The notes under the pieces: model-generated
What the model was told of the DNA's origin: nothing
Database searches by the model: none
The model's input: only the letters and a program-made list of their open reading frames with translations
Source of the DNA: JACVRW01 sp036407035
Lineage (GTDB): Bacteria; Actinomycetota; Thermoleophilia; Solirubrobacterales; Thermoleophilaceae
Assembly: GCA_036407035.1 (NCBI GenBank)
Contig: DASXAA010000219.1
Location: forward strand, 1 to 64,000
DNA: 64,000 nt
Direction: 5' to 3'
Part shown: piece by piece, positions 50,377 to 59,645 of the stretch
Numbering within the stretch: position 1 is the first letter of the stretch
Layout: each line of letters opens with the position of its first letter
Made by a program: the position numbers and the translations under genes

Positions 50377-51696
50377 ATGGAAGCCGCCACCCCACTCAGG
50401 AAGCCCCACGTCCGCACGGTCGGGGATCGCCTCGCGATCGACGGGCTCGTCGTCGAGGACGACTGCGCCGTCCGCCTCGTGCGCGAGCGCGAGCAGAACG
50501 GCGAGGACCCGGTCCGGTCGGTCACGGACGCGCTCGAGATCGGGGCCCGGGTGCTCGACCGCGAGCAGGCCGCTGCCAACGCCGAGTACGTGAAGACGGA
50601 GTTCGAGCGCACCTCGCGCCAGCTCGAGCAGGAGTTCACCGAGAAGGCGCGCAAGGTGGCCGAGTTCTTCGGCGAGAAGGTCGACGCGGTCTTCGGCCCC
50701 GACGACGGCCAGCTCGCGAAGGAGCTCGACAAGCTCTTCTCCGACGGCAGCTCGAGCGCCGTGCAGCACCGCATCCGCGAGCTCGTGGCGGACTCGCTCG
50801 CCAGGTCGCGCGAGGACCTCGTGCGGCAGTTCTCCGCCGCGGACGACCGCAACCCGCTCGCCGACTTCAAGTCCGCCGCCGTGCAGTCGATCAACCAGGC
50901 CGCGGCCCGCTCCGACGCCACGCAGCGCGCCCTGCTGCAGAAGCTCGGCGAGCTCGAGCGCGAGCTGCAGGCGCTGCGCGGCGAGAAGGAGAAGCTCGAG
51001 GAGCTGGAGGCCGAGCGCGAGCGCGGCACCGCCAAGGGGCGCACCTTCGAGGAGCGGGTGGCCGAGGCGGTCGACGCCCTCGCTTTGGCCCAGGGCGACG
51101 TCGCGGAAGCGGTGGGCGACCAGCGCGAGGCCACCGGCAAGACCGGCGACGTGCTCGTGTCGATCGACGCCTGCGCCGGCCCCGCCCGCGGCCGCATCGT
51201 GATCGAGGCGAAGGACCGCCGCCTGTCGCGCCCGCGCGCGCTGGCCGAGCTCGACCAGGCGATGGGCGACCGCAGCGCCGACTTCGCCGTGATGGTCGTG
51301 CCGAGCGACGGGGAGCTGCCCGCGAACACGGAGCCCCTGCGCGAGTACAACGGCGACAAGATGCTGGTCGCGCTCGATCCCGACGCCGGGACGCTGCCGC
51401 TGGAGCTCGCCTACCGGCTCGCCCGCGCGCGCGTGTTGATGCGGCGCTCGGAGGGCGACGGCATCGACGCCGGCGCCGTTCGCGACACCGCCGAGCGGGC
51501 GATCGCCGCGCTCACGGAGGAGCGCCGGATCAAGCAGCGGCTGACCGGCGCGAAGACGAGCATCGACCAGGCGTACGAGCTGATCGAGCTCATGGCCGCC
51601 CGGGTGAAGGCCCACCTGGAGGAGATCGACGAGCTGGTGCGGCCGGCCGGCGAGGAGCCGCAGTCCGCGGCGGACGACGATCAGCTGGAGCTGTAG
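50377..51696 (+). CDS. Coiled-coil protein with putative PD-(D/E)xK nuclease domain
   Basis: 439 residues. Residues 55-240 are mostly helical, and a clear heptad coiled coil runs over about 185-235 (LLQKLGELERELQALRGEKE, KLEELEAERERG). Then comes a compact domain KTGDVLVSIDACAG...GRIVIEAKDRRLSRPRALAEL, with Asp and Glu-x-Lys spaced as in restriction-like nucleases (RmuC/DUF2130 style), followed by VMVVPSDGELP. A long helical tail closes it. The ATG follows no strong ribosome site. No partner genes are obvious; DNA processing is an inference. Confidence 0.72.
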   Translation: MEAATPLRKPHVRTVGDRLAIDGLVVEDDCAVRLVREREQNGEDPVRSVTDALEIGARVLDREQAAANAEYVKTEFERTSRQLEQEFTEKARKVAEFFGEKVDAVFGPDDGQLAKELDKLFSDGSSSAVQHRIRELVADSLARSREDLVRQFSAADDRNPLADFKSAAVQSINQAAARSDATQRALLQKLGELERELQALRGEKEKLEELEAERERGTAKGRTFEERVAEAVDALALAQGDVAEAVGDQREATGKTGDVLVSIDACAGPARGRIVIEAKDRRLSRPRALAELDQAMGDRSADFAVMVVPSDGELPANTEPLREYNGDKMLVALDPDAGTLPLELAYRLARARVLMRRSEGDGIDAGAVRDTAERAIAALTEERRIKQRLTGAKTSIDQAYELIELMAARVKAHLEEIDELVRPAGEEPQSAADDDQLEL

Positions 51697-51764
51697 GCGC
51701 CGCGCCGCGCTCGCCCGGCGCTCCTCTTCCATATCGGGCCGCCCCCCCGCCCGGCGCTTACAGC

Positions 51765-51840
51765 GGGCAACCAGGGGGTGTCGTTTTCGAGTGTGGGTGC
51801 AGTTGTCGTCGTATATGACCCCGAAGTGCGCCCACACTCG
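51765..51840. repeat. Candidate extragenic palindromic element (copy B)
   Basis: GGGCAACCAGGGGGTG (51765-51780) followed by a stem CGAGTGTGGGTGCA (51788-51801) / TGCGCCCACACTCG (51827-51840), 13 of 14 paired, around a 25-base loop. The order, GGGCAAC-AGGGG-TG then TCGA-GGGTGC hairpin, repeats that of copy A at 15282-15423 read in reverse. It lies in the 176-base gap between converging genes. Confidence 0.6.
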
Positions 51841-51872
51841 GGGTGCCGGCGCGGGCCGGGACGCGCGCCGCG

Positions 51873-52307
51873 CTACGGCAGCAGCAGCTTGTCGTTCGAG
51901 TTCGGCCGCTCGCGCCCGATCGTCAGCTCGGCCGGCGCGATCTCCCTCGGCGTCGCCACCGCCGTGCCCGCCTTGACCTGGTAGATCCCCGGGGCCAGCG
52001 TCCTCCGCAGAGTGGCCGTGCCGAGGGGCTCCACCGGGCCGACGCGCTGGCTGCCGGTGTCGCCCTCGAGTGTGATCGTGTGCGCCTGCTTCGTCTGGTT
52101 CGAGATCGTTATCCGGACCGGCCCCGCACCCAGCTTCGACGGCGACACCGTGACCTTGTCCGTCTGGACCACGCCGGTCAGGTCGACCGTTACCGGCGGG
52201 CGCGGCTTGTTGGCGAAGTCCTCCTCGCCGCAGCCGGAGAGGATCGCTCCCCCGATGAGGAACGCGGCGGTTCCGCGAGCCAAGCGCGTCTTCGATGTCG
52301 CCCTCAT
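51873..52307 (-). CDS. Lipoprotein with cupredoxin-like domain
   Basis: 144 residues: Arg-containing signal with lipobox ILSGC (Cys near 26), a linker, and a beta-sandwich (VTVSPSKLGAGPVRITISNQTKQAHTITLEG ... LAPGIYQVKAG). The fold recalls cupredoxins, with NQTKQAHTI at the place of the first copper His, but the Cys-x-x-x-x-His loop is absent, so copper binding is doubtful. It is probably an exported binding protein. Confidence 0.75.
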   Translation of the reverse strand: MRATSKTRLARGTAAFLIGGAILSGCGEEDFANKPRPPVTVDLTGVVQTDKVTVSPSKLGAGPVRITISNQTKQAHTITLEGDTGSQRVGPVEPLGTATLRRTLAPGIYQVKAGTAVATPREIAPAELTIGRERPNSNDKLLLP

Positions 52308-52323
52308 CCCTCGGGCGCGAACC

Positions 52324-53277
52324 CTAACCGAACCAGACCGACCCGCGCGCAGCTACCAGCCGGTCCAGTTCCGCCTGGATCCCGGCCCGGATCCGCTCCG
52401 AGAGCGACTGCACGAGCGCGAGGTCCTCGGCGTCCTCCGGGCCGTACCCGGAGAGGTCCACCGGCTCCAGGAAGCGGATGCGGAACTTCGCCGGCAGGTA
52501 CATCGCGCCGGCGGCGAGGCCGAAGTGCGGGAACGCGTGGTTGATCGGGAAGTAGATCAGCCCGGTCAGGCGCTGCAGCAGCGGGACGTGCGCGAAGATC
52601 GGCATCGCCTCCTCCGCGCCCAGCACCGCGATCGGCACGATCGGGACGCCTGCGCGGATCGCGGTGCGCACGAACCCGCCGCGCCCGAAGCGGCGCAGCC
52701 GGTAGCGCTGCCAGTAGAGCTTGCGGCTCCCCTTCTGACCCTCGGGGAACACGAGCGCGAGCCGCTGCTCCTCGCCGAGCAGCCGGTGCGCGTTCGCCGG
52801 GTGCGCCGCCACGAGCCCGACCTTGTTGGCGAGCATCCCGATCCCGGGGTAGCCCTTGAACCAGTGCTCGCCCAGCATGTAGACCGGCCGCGGGCTCGGA
52901 TGCTCGTGGCGAATCGCCTGCATGATCATCGGGCCGTCGGGCGGCAGCGCCCCGGAGTGGTTCGCCACGAGCAGCGCGCCGCCCGTGGCGGGCACGTGCT
53001 CGATGCCATCGGTGTCGACCCGGAACCAGTAGCGGTAGTAGAAGTCGAGCAGGGGCTCGAGCCGGTCGAGCACGCGCTGCGAGCGGCCCCAGTCGTCGAT
53101 CTCGCGCCCCGGCTCGGGGCGCGGGATGAGGCCGCGCAGGTCGCGCAGGTCGCGCAGGTCGGGGCGGGGCGGCTGCTCGCGCGGGAGGCCCAGCTCGTCG
53201 CCGCGGGCGTCCCGGCCGCGCGCCGCCGAAGCGTCCGGGGTCAGGGTCGTGCCGGTGCGCGGGGCATCCGCGGTCAA
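52324..53277 (-). CDS. Lysophospholipid acyltransferase-family protein
   Basis: 317 residues. About 75 polar residues precede the PlsC-like domain: ALLVANHSGALPPDGPMIMQA (catalytic His with Asp seven residues on, the HSGxxPxD form), FPEGQKGSRKLYWQ, and VPIVPIAVLGAEEAMP. It acylates a lyso-lipid or related acceptor at the membrane. The TTG start at 53277 overlaps the stop of the YgfZ-type gene (TTGA). It contains an odd LRDLRDLRGL repeat near 40. Confidence 0.85.
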   Translation of the reverse strand: MTADAPRTGTTLTPDASAARGRDARGDELGLPREQPPRPDLRDLRDLRGLIPRPEPGREIDDWGRSQRVLDRLEPLLDFYYRYWFRVDTDGIEHVPATGGALLVANHSGALPPDGPMIMQAIRHEHPSPRPVYMLGEHWFKGYPGIGMLANKVGLVAAHPANAHRLLGEEQRLALVFPEGQKGSRKLYWQRYRLRRFGRGGFVRTAIRAGVPIVPIAVLGAEEAMPIFAHVPLLQRLTGLIYFPINHAFPHFGLAAGAMYLPAKFRIRFLEPVDLSGYGPEDAEDLALVQSLSERIRAGIQAELDRLVAARGSVWFG

Positions 53278-54182
53278 GGCCGGAACGGCAGCTCCACGAC
53301 CTCTGCCTCCGCGCCCGCGCCCACCTCGACGGTGTCCCCGGTGGCCGCCTCGCGGCGCACCAGCGCGAGCGCGATCGGCCCGAGCGCCGGCGAGACGCAG
53401 GCCGACCCCACGCGCCCGACGACCTTCTCTCCGAGGCGGATCTCCTCGCCGCGCTCGACGGGCGCCGACAGGCGCAGACCGCGCAGGGTGCGGTTCGGCT
53501 TGCCCTTGTAGTGCAGCCGCGCGACGGTCTCCTGGCCGACGTAGCAGCCCTTCGTGAAGCTGACGGCACGCGCGTTGATGCCGGCCTCCTGGGGCATCGT
53601 CTCGGCGTCCATGTCGAAGCCGAGCCGCGGGCGGCCGGACTCGATGCGCACGCACTCGGCGGCGTCCGCCGACACCTCCTCGACGTCGAGCGCGGCACGC
53701 GCCGCGTCGGGGTCGTCGGTGACGACGTCGACACCGAGGTCCGTTGCCGCGTACAGCCCGTGCGCGCCCTCGACGAACGAGAGCTCCTCCAGGCCGGGCG
53801 CCGCGTCCAGGCGCTCGCGCGACCGCGGCCCGACGAGCGAGAGGATCGCGCGCTCGTCGGTCACGTCCTCGAACCGCACGTCGCGGCCGAGGCTGTAGGT
53901 CTGGATCGTGTGCGTGACGACGCGGTGGCCGATCGCCTCCGTGTCGATCCACCACCAGTCCTCGCCGCGCAGGATCCGCAGGTCGGTGCGCAGCTTGCCC
54001 TTGTGGGTGAGGATCACCGCGTAGCAGCCGCGGCCCGGCTCGAGCGCCTCCACGTCGTTGCTGACCTGGCCCTGGAGGAAGTCGGCCACGTCGGACCCGC
54101 GAACGAGCAGCTTGGCCCGGTCGGAGCGGTCGACCAACCCCGCGTCGGTGGTCAGCAGCTCGTACTGGTCGGTCGCGATCAC
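53274..54182 (-). CDS. ygfZ: YgfZ/GcvT-like folate-binding protein
   Basis: 302 residues: GLVDRSDRAKLLVRGSDVADFLQGQVSNDV at the start and the hallmark TKGCYVGQETVARL (near 215), the K-G-C-Y-x-G-Q-E motif of YgfZ/IBA57, followed by a C-terminal barrel. It supports maturation or repair of iron-sulfur enzymes with tetrahydrofolate. GTG 54182 leaves four residues before the conserved region. It diverges from the metal operon 72 bases away. Confidence 0.9.
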   Translation of the reverse strand: MIATDQYELLTTDAGLVDRSDRAKLLVRGSDVADFLQGQVSNDVEALEPGRGCYAVILTHKGKLRTDLRILRGEDWWWIDTEAIGHRVVTHTIQTYSLGRDVRFEDVTDERAILSLVGPRSRERLDAAPGLEELSFVEGAHGLYAATDLGVDVVTDDPDAARAALDVEEVSADAAECVRIESGRPRLGFDMDAETMPQEAGINARAVSFTKGCYVGQETVARLHYKGKPNRTLRGLRLSAPVERGEEIRLGEKVVGRVGSACVSPALGPIALALVRREAATGDTVEVGAGAEAEVVELPFRP

Positions 54183-54215
54183 GGCTTCGATTCTACGAAG
54201 GCGCTGTGTGATCCA

Positions 54216-54246
54216 AAGTTGAGCCTTGCCTAACTTCTGGTTTAAT
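54216..54246 (+). promoter_or_regulatory. DtxR/IdeR-like box overlapping the metal-operon promoter
   Basis: The reverse strand of 54216-54236 reads AAGTTAGGCAAGGCTCAACTT, an imperfect dyad. Its TTAGGcaAGGCTcAaCT core matches most positions of the IdeR/DtxR consensus TTAGGTTAGGCTAACCT. On the plus strand TTGAGC (54219-54224), 16 bases, and TTTAAT (54241-54246) form a promoter. Start of transcription would fall at or next to ATG 54255. Confidence 0.65.
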
Positions 54247-54254
54247 TGCTTCAA

Positions 54255-55301
54255 ATGCCAAAGTTGCCGTCCACGAAGGTCTCTCGCCGCAAGCTGCTCG
54301 GCGGCGCCGCCGCGGGCACCGCCGCGTTGCCGGTGCTCCACCAGCTGGTGCCGCACCAGGGCCTTCACGATGCGCTCGAGGGCGAGGACGCGCTCGCCCA
54401 GGCGCACGAACACGCCGTCGCCACGCACCGTGGCGCCGCCCACGTGGGCGCGGTCGGCTCCGTGGACCCGCGCGTCAACGGCTTCGACCCGGCCGAGATC
54501 CTGCGCGACTTCGACGAGGGCACCGTGCGCGGCGGTGTGCGCGAGTGGGACGTCGTGGCCGAGGAGAAGGAGATCGAGGTCGCGCCCGGCGTCGGCTACG
54601 CCGCCTGGACCTACAACGGCCGCGTGCCGGGGCCGACGCTGCGCGCGCGCGAGGGCGAGCGCCTGCGGATCAACTTCACGAACGGCACACGCCACCCGCA
54701 CACCATGCACTTCCACGGCATCCATGTCGCCGCGATGGACGGCGTGCCCGGCGTGGGGATCGGCAACGTCGCCCCCGGCCGCTCGGCGGTCTACGAGTTC
54801 GACGCGACGCCGTTCGGCGTGCACCTCTACCACTGCCACACGACGCCGCTCGCCGAGCACATCGCCAAGGGCCTCTACGGCGCGTTCGTGATCGACCCGA
54901 AGGAGCCGCGCCCGCCGGCCGACGAGCTCGTGATGGTGATGAACGGGTTCGACACGAACTTCGACCGCTCGAACGAGGTCTACGCCGTCAACACGGTCGC
55001 GTTCGAGTACATGAACCGCCCGGTGCGCGTCAGCCGCGGCGAGCTCGTGCGGATCTACCTGGTCAACGTGCTCGAGTTCGACCTCGTCAACTCGTTTCAC
55101 GTTCACGCGAACTTCTTCGACTACTACCCGACCGGCACGCGGCTCGAGCCGCGCGACCACACCGACACGGTCGTGCTGGGGCAGGGCGAGCGCGGCATCC
55201 TCGAGCTGCGCTTCCCGTACGAGGGGAAGTACATGTTCCACGCGCACGTGTCCGAGTTCGCGGAGCTCGGCTGGATGGGCTTCTTCGAGGTCACAGCCTG
55301 A
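54255..55301 (+). CDS. Two-domain multicopper oxidase, Tat-exported
   Basis: 348 residues. Tat signal SRRKLLGGAAAG near residue 10. Copper ligands: HTMHFHGIH (near 155), HLYHCHTTPLAEH (near 190-205), NSFHVHANFF (near 280), MFHAHVSEFAELG (near 330). The blue-copper Cys-His loop is in the first domain (HCHTTPLAEH), while the second has Ala at that place (FHAH), so the type 1 site is N-terminal. It oxidises metals or phenols with oxygen. First gene of the MCO-ZIP-DtxR-Nramp operon; the ATG gives a nearly leaderless message. Confidence 0.9.
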   Translation: MPKLPSTKVSRRKLLGGAAAGTAALPVLHQLVPHQGLHDALEGEDALAQAHEHAVATHRGAAHVGAVGSVDPRVNGFDPAEILRDFDEGTVRGGVREWDVVAEEKEIEVAPGVGYAAWTYNGRVPGPTLRAREGERLRINFTNGTRHPHTMHFHGIHVAAMDGVPGVGIGNVAPGRSAVYEFDATPFGVHLYHCHTTPLAEHIAKGLYGAFVIDPKEPRPPADELVMVMNGFDTNFDRSNEVYAVNTVAFEYMNRPVRVSRGELVRIYLVNVLEFDLVNSFHVHANFFDYYPTGTRLEPRDHTDTVVLGQGERGILELRFPYEGKYMFHAHVSEFAELGWMGFFEVTA

Positions 55302-56512
55302 TGGAAGCGCGCTCCGCCGCCGCGAGGACGTCCGCCGCGCGGCCCGCGTGGATCGCCGGGCTGGTGCCGCTCGCGGCGCTGGCGGTGGCGATCGGGCTCT
55401 TCATCGCGTTCGACGCGCCCGGCATCGACCGCACCGGCGTGCCGGCCGAGGAGCTGGCGATCGAGCGCACCGTGCTGCACCCGGGCCAGATCGAGCTGCA
55501 CGTCCGGAACGACGGCGCCGACCCGGTGCGCGTGCGCCAGATGATCGTCAACGACGGCTACGTGGCCTTCACGCAGTCGGACGACGACCTCGGGCGGCTC
55601 CAGGGGGCCGAGATCGACGCCGACTACCCGTGGATCGAGGGCCAGGACTACGAGGTAGTCCTGCTCACCTCCACCGGCGCGACGATCGACCACACGATCG
55701 AGGCCGCGTCCGAGACGCCCGACGCCGATCTCGGCTTCTACGGGCTGATGCTGCTGATCGGCGTGTACGTCGGCGTGATCCCGGTGGCGATCGGGATGCT
55801 GTGGCTGCCCTGGCTGCGCGGCATCGACCCGCGCTGGGTCCGCTTCCTGCTCGCCCTGACCGTCGGGCTGCTCGCCTTCCTGGCCGTCGAGGCGCTGCTG
55901 GAGGGGAGCGAGCTCGCCGGCGACGGTCCCGAGGCGTTCGGCGGGGCCGCGCTCGTGTGGCTCGGCGCGGCCGGCGCCTACCTCGCCCTGGCGGGCGTGG
56001 ACGGCTGGCTGCGCGGCCGTCGCGAGCGCGCCGAGGCGGACGGCGGCGGGCGCGCCGGCGGGCTCGGCTACCACGCCGCCTTCCTCGTCGCACTCGGCAT
56101 CGGCTTGCACAACCTCGGCGAGGGGCTCGCGATCGGCTCGGCCTACGCGATCGGCTCGCTCGCGCTCGGCGCGGCGCTGGTCGTGGGGTTCGCGCTGCAC
56201 AACACGACTGAGGGGCTCGCGATCGTGGCGCCCGTCGCGGAGGGCGAGGTCAGGTGGCGGCGGCTCGCCGCGCTCGGGCTGCTCGCGGGCGCGCCCGCGA
56301 TCCTCGGCGCCTGGATCGGCGCCTCCGCGTACGACCCGAGCCTCGCCGCGCTCATGTTCGGGATCGGCGCCGGTGCGATCGCCCAGGTGATCGTGCAGAT
56401 CGCCCCAGGCGTGCGCGACTCGGCCGGCCGCCTGCTGCACCCGCTGGCCGCGGCGGGCGCGCTCACCGGGCTCGTGCTGATGTACCTCACGGGACTGCTG
56501 GTGGCGATCTGA
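55301..56512 (+). CDS. ZIP-family metal transporter with extracytoplasmic N-terminal domain
   Basis: 403 residues: a membrane helix (18-40), a beta-rich extracytoplasmic domain to about 140, then eight helices. The metal path is HNLGEGLAIGSAYAIG and HNTTEGLAI on adjacent helices, the H-N-x-x-E-G pairs of ZIP carriers. The N-terminal region (ERTVLHPGQIELHVRNDGAD) resembles a cupredoxin-type sandwich. It imports Zn, Fe or Mn. The ATG overlaps the MCO stop by one base. Confidence 0.9.
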   Translation: MEARSAAARTSAARPAWIAGLVPLAALAVAIGLFIAFDAPGIDRTGVPAEELAIERTVLHPGQIELHVRNDGADPVRVRQMIVNDGYVAFTQSDDDLGRLQGAEIDADYPWIEGQDYEVVLLTSTGATIDHTIEAASETPDADLGFYGLMLLIGVYVGVIPVAIGMLWLPWLRGIDPRWVRFLLALTVGLLAFLAVEALLEGSELAGDGPEAFGGAALVWLGAAGAYLALAGVDGWLRGRRERAEADGGGRAGGLGYHAAFLVALGIGLHNLGEGLAIGSAYAIGSLALGAALVVGFALHNTTEGLAIVAPVAEGEVRWRRLAALGLLAGAPAILGAWIGASAYDPSLAALMFGIGAGAIAQVIVQIAPGVRDSAGRLLHPLAAAGALTGLVLMYLTGLLVAI

Positions 56513-57191
56513 TGGCGATCCGCCACGACAACACCGAGCTCTCGACCGCGGTCCAGGACTACGCGAAGGCGATCTGGACGCTCGCGCAGCGCACCGGCGA
56601 CCCGGTCTCCACCTCGGCGATCGCCGAGCGCCTGGACGTGGCGCCGGCGTCGGCCTCGGCGATGGTCAAGCGGCTCGAGTCGCTCGGGCTCGTCTCGCGC
56701 GAGCCCTACCACGGCGTGCGGCTGACGCGGGCCGGCGAGCGAGTGGCGCTCGAGGTCGTGCGCCACCACCGGCTGCTGGAGCTCTACCTGGCGGAGGCGC
56801 TCGGGATGCCGTGGGACCAGGTGCACGCCGAGGCCGAGGTGCTGGAGCACGCGATCTCGCCGGAGCTGTCCGAGCTGATCGCGAAGAAGCTCGGCGACCC
56901 GACGCGCGACCCCCACGGCGACCCGATCCCGACCCGCGACGGCCGCATCGACGAGTCGCCCACGCGGGCGCTCGCCGACCTTCCGGACGGCGAGCGTGGC
57001 CGATTCGTGCGCGTCTCCGACGCCGACCCCGAGATGCTGCGCTACCTGGCCGGCCGCGGGATCTCGCCGGGCGACGGCTTCGAGGTGGTCTCGCGCGAGC
57101 CGTTCGACGGCCCGCTCACGGTGCGGTTCGGCCGCAAGGAGCACGTGCTGGGCGGCGCGCTCACGCGCGCGATGAGGACGGCGCCGGAGTG

Positions 57192-57192
<1 letters not shown>
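56512..57192 (+). CDS. DtxR/MntR-family metal-dependent repressor
   Basis: 226 residues: winged helix TELSTAVQDYAKAIWTLAQ and VSTSAIAERLDVAPASASAMVKRLESLGLV, metal-binding dimer domain WDQVHAEAEVLEHAISPELSE with the Glu/His ligands, and a C-terminal SH3-like FeoA domain (RGISPGDGFEVVSREPF). It represses when loaded with Fe2+ or Mn2+; the box at 54216-54236 is a natural target. The ATG overlaps the ZIP stop by one base. Confidence 0.93.
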
Positions 57193-58505
<1,313 letters not shown>

Positions 58506-58516
58506 CCTCCGCGGCC

Positions 58517-58879
58517 GTGCCGCTCGCCGACGAATTCCAGGCGGTCGTCGACTCACTGCCGCCGGACTGGACCGCGCTCGAGCTCGACCTGCGCCTCGCC
58601 GACGAGGACCGCTACGTGGAGGCCGCGACGTTGCTCGTCACGATCAACGCGATGCCCTACTCGCAGGACGAGTGGCACTGGCGGATCAGGGTCGCGCACG
58701 GGTTCGGCCACGCCGCCGCGCCCGAGACCGTGCGCGGCACGCTCGCGCTGATGGACGAGCAGGGGATCGAGGGCGAGCTCGTGGTGCGCGAGGCGCGCTC
58801 GGGCCGGGTAGAGGTGACCCAGATGTGGGGACGGCCGGAGTCGGTGCGCCAGGAGTTCCGGCGGCGGCGTGCCCAATGA
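58517..58879 (+). CDS. Small soluble protein, unknown function
   Basis: 120 residues from GTG 58517: FQAVVDSLPPDWTALELDLRLADEDRYVEAATLLVTINA, WHWRIRVAHGFGHAAAPETVRGTLALMDEQG, VTQMWGRPESVRQEFRRRR. It looks like a compact alpha/beta domain without catalytic motifs. I do not recognise it. It follows the Nramp gene by 11 bases and may share its transcript. Confidence 0.7.
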   Translation: MPLADEFQAVVDSLPPDWTALELDLRLADEDRYVEAATLLVTINAMPYSQDEWHWRIRVAHGFGHAAAPETVRGTLALMDEQGIEGELVVREARSGRVEVTQMWGRPESVRQEFRRRRAQ

Positions 58880-58900
58880 CAACCACCGGGAGGTAACGCC

Positions 58901-59332
58901 ATGCCGAAGAGGACCGCCGACGCGCGCTGGGAGGGCTCGGTGCAGGAGGGGCAGGGGACGATCAGGCTGGGCAGCGGCTCCTACGAGGGCCCCTACTCGT
59001 TCCAGTCCCGCTTCGCGGAGGGCGACGGCACGAACCCCGAGGAGCTGATCGCCGCCGCCCACGCGGGCTGCTTCTCGATGGCGCTCTCGCTCGTCCTGGG
59101 CGGCGCGGGCCACCCGCCGGACAGCCTCGAGACGACCGCCACCGTTCACATCGAGCGCGAGGGCGAGGGCTTCGCGATCCCGCGCATCGAGCTGCGCACG
59201 CGGGGGCGCGTGCCCGGCATCGACGCGGAGGAGTTCCAGCGCCACGCGCAGGCCGCCAAGGAGGGCTGCCCGGTGTCGAAGGCGCTCGCCTCGGTCGACT
59301 CGATCGAGCTGGACGCCGAGCTCGTCGAGTAG
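58901..59332 (+). CDS. OsmC-family peroxiredoxin
   Basis: 143 residues: SRFAEGDGTNPEELIAAAHAGCFSMALSLVLG with the peroxidatic Cys (near 53) and AAKEGCPVSKALASV with the resolving Cys (near 120), the OsmC pair. It reduces organic hydroperoxides using small or lipoyl thiols. GGGAGG stands seven bases before the ATG. Its nearness to the Mn/Fe operon fits oxidative-stress defence (inference). Confidence 0.93.
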   Translation: MPKRTADARWEGSVQEGQGTIRLGSGSYEGPYSFQSRFAEGDGTNPEELIAAAHAGCFSMALSLVLGGAGHPPDSLETTATVHIEREGEGFAIPRIELRTRGRVPGIDAEEFQRHAQAAKEGCPVSKALASVDSIELDAELVE

Positions 59333-59334
59333 GG

Positions 59335-59643
59335 ATGGCCGCCGTGGCGGTGCTGTGCCCGGACCTGCTGTTCGGGTCGAAGCTCGAGAGCGCGCTGCGC
59401 GACGCCGGGCACGAGGTGCTGCCCGCAGACGCCGACGCCGATCTGCTGATCGTGGACCTGACGACCGACGCCGACGCCCGCATCCAGCAGACCGCGGACG
59501 CCGCGCCGCCGCGGCTCGGCTTCTACTCGCACGTCGAGCAGGACGTGCGCCGGCGCGCCGAGGCGGCCGGCTTCAGGCGCGTGGTGCCGCGCTCGCGCAT
59601 GGCGCGCGAGGCGGCACTGCTCGTCGACTCGACGCTCGGCTGA
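59335..59643 (+). CDS. Receiver-like protein lacking most phospho-site residues
   Basis: 102 residues with alternating strands and helices as in CheY: AAVAVLCPDLLFGSKLESALRDAG, DLLIVDLTTDAD, RLGFYSHVEQDVRRRAEAAGFRRVVPRS. The Asp at the end of the third strand is present, but the acidic pocket of the first loop is reduced and Lys is missing. It may bind without phosphorylation. It starts two bases after the osmC stop and converges on the M28 gene. Confidence 0.65.
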   Translation: MAAVAVLCPDLLFGSKLESALRDAGHEVLPADADADLLIVDLTTDADARIQQTADAAPPRLGFYSHVEQDVRRRAEAAGFRRVVPRSRMAREAALLVDSTLG

Positions 59644-59645
59644 CC

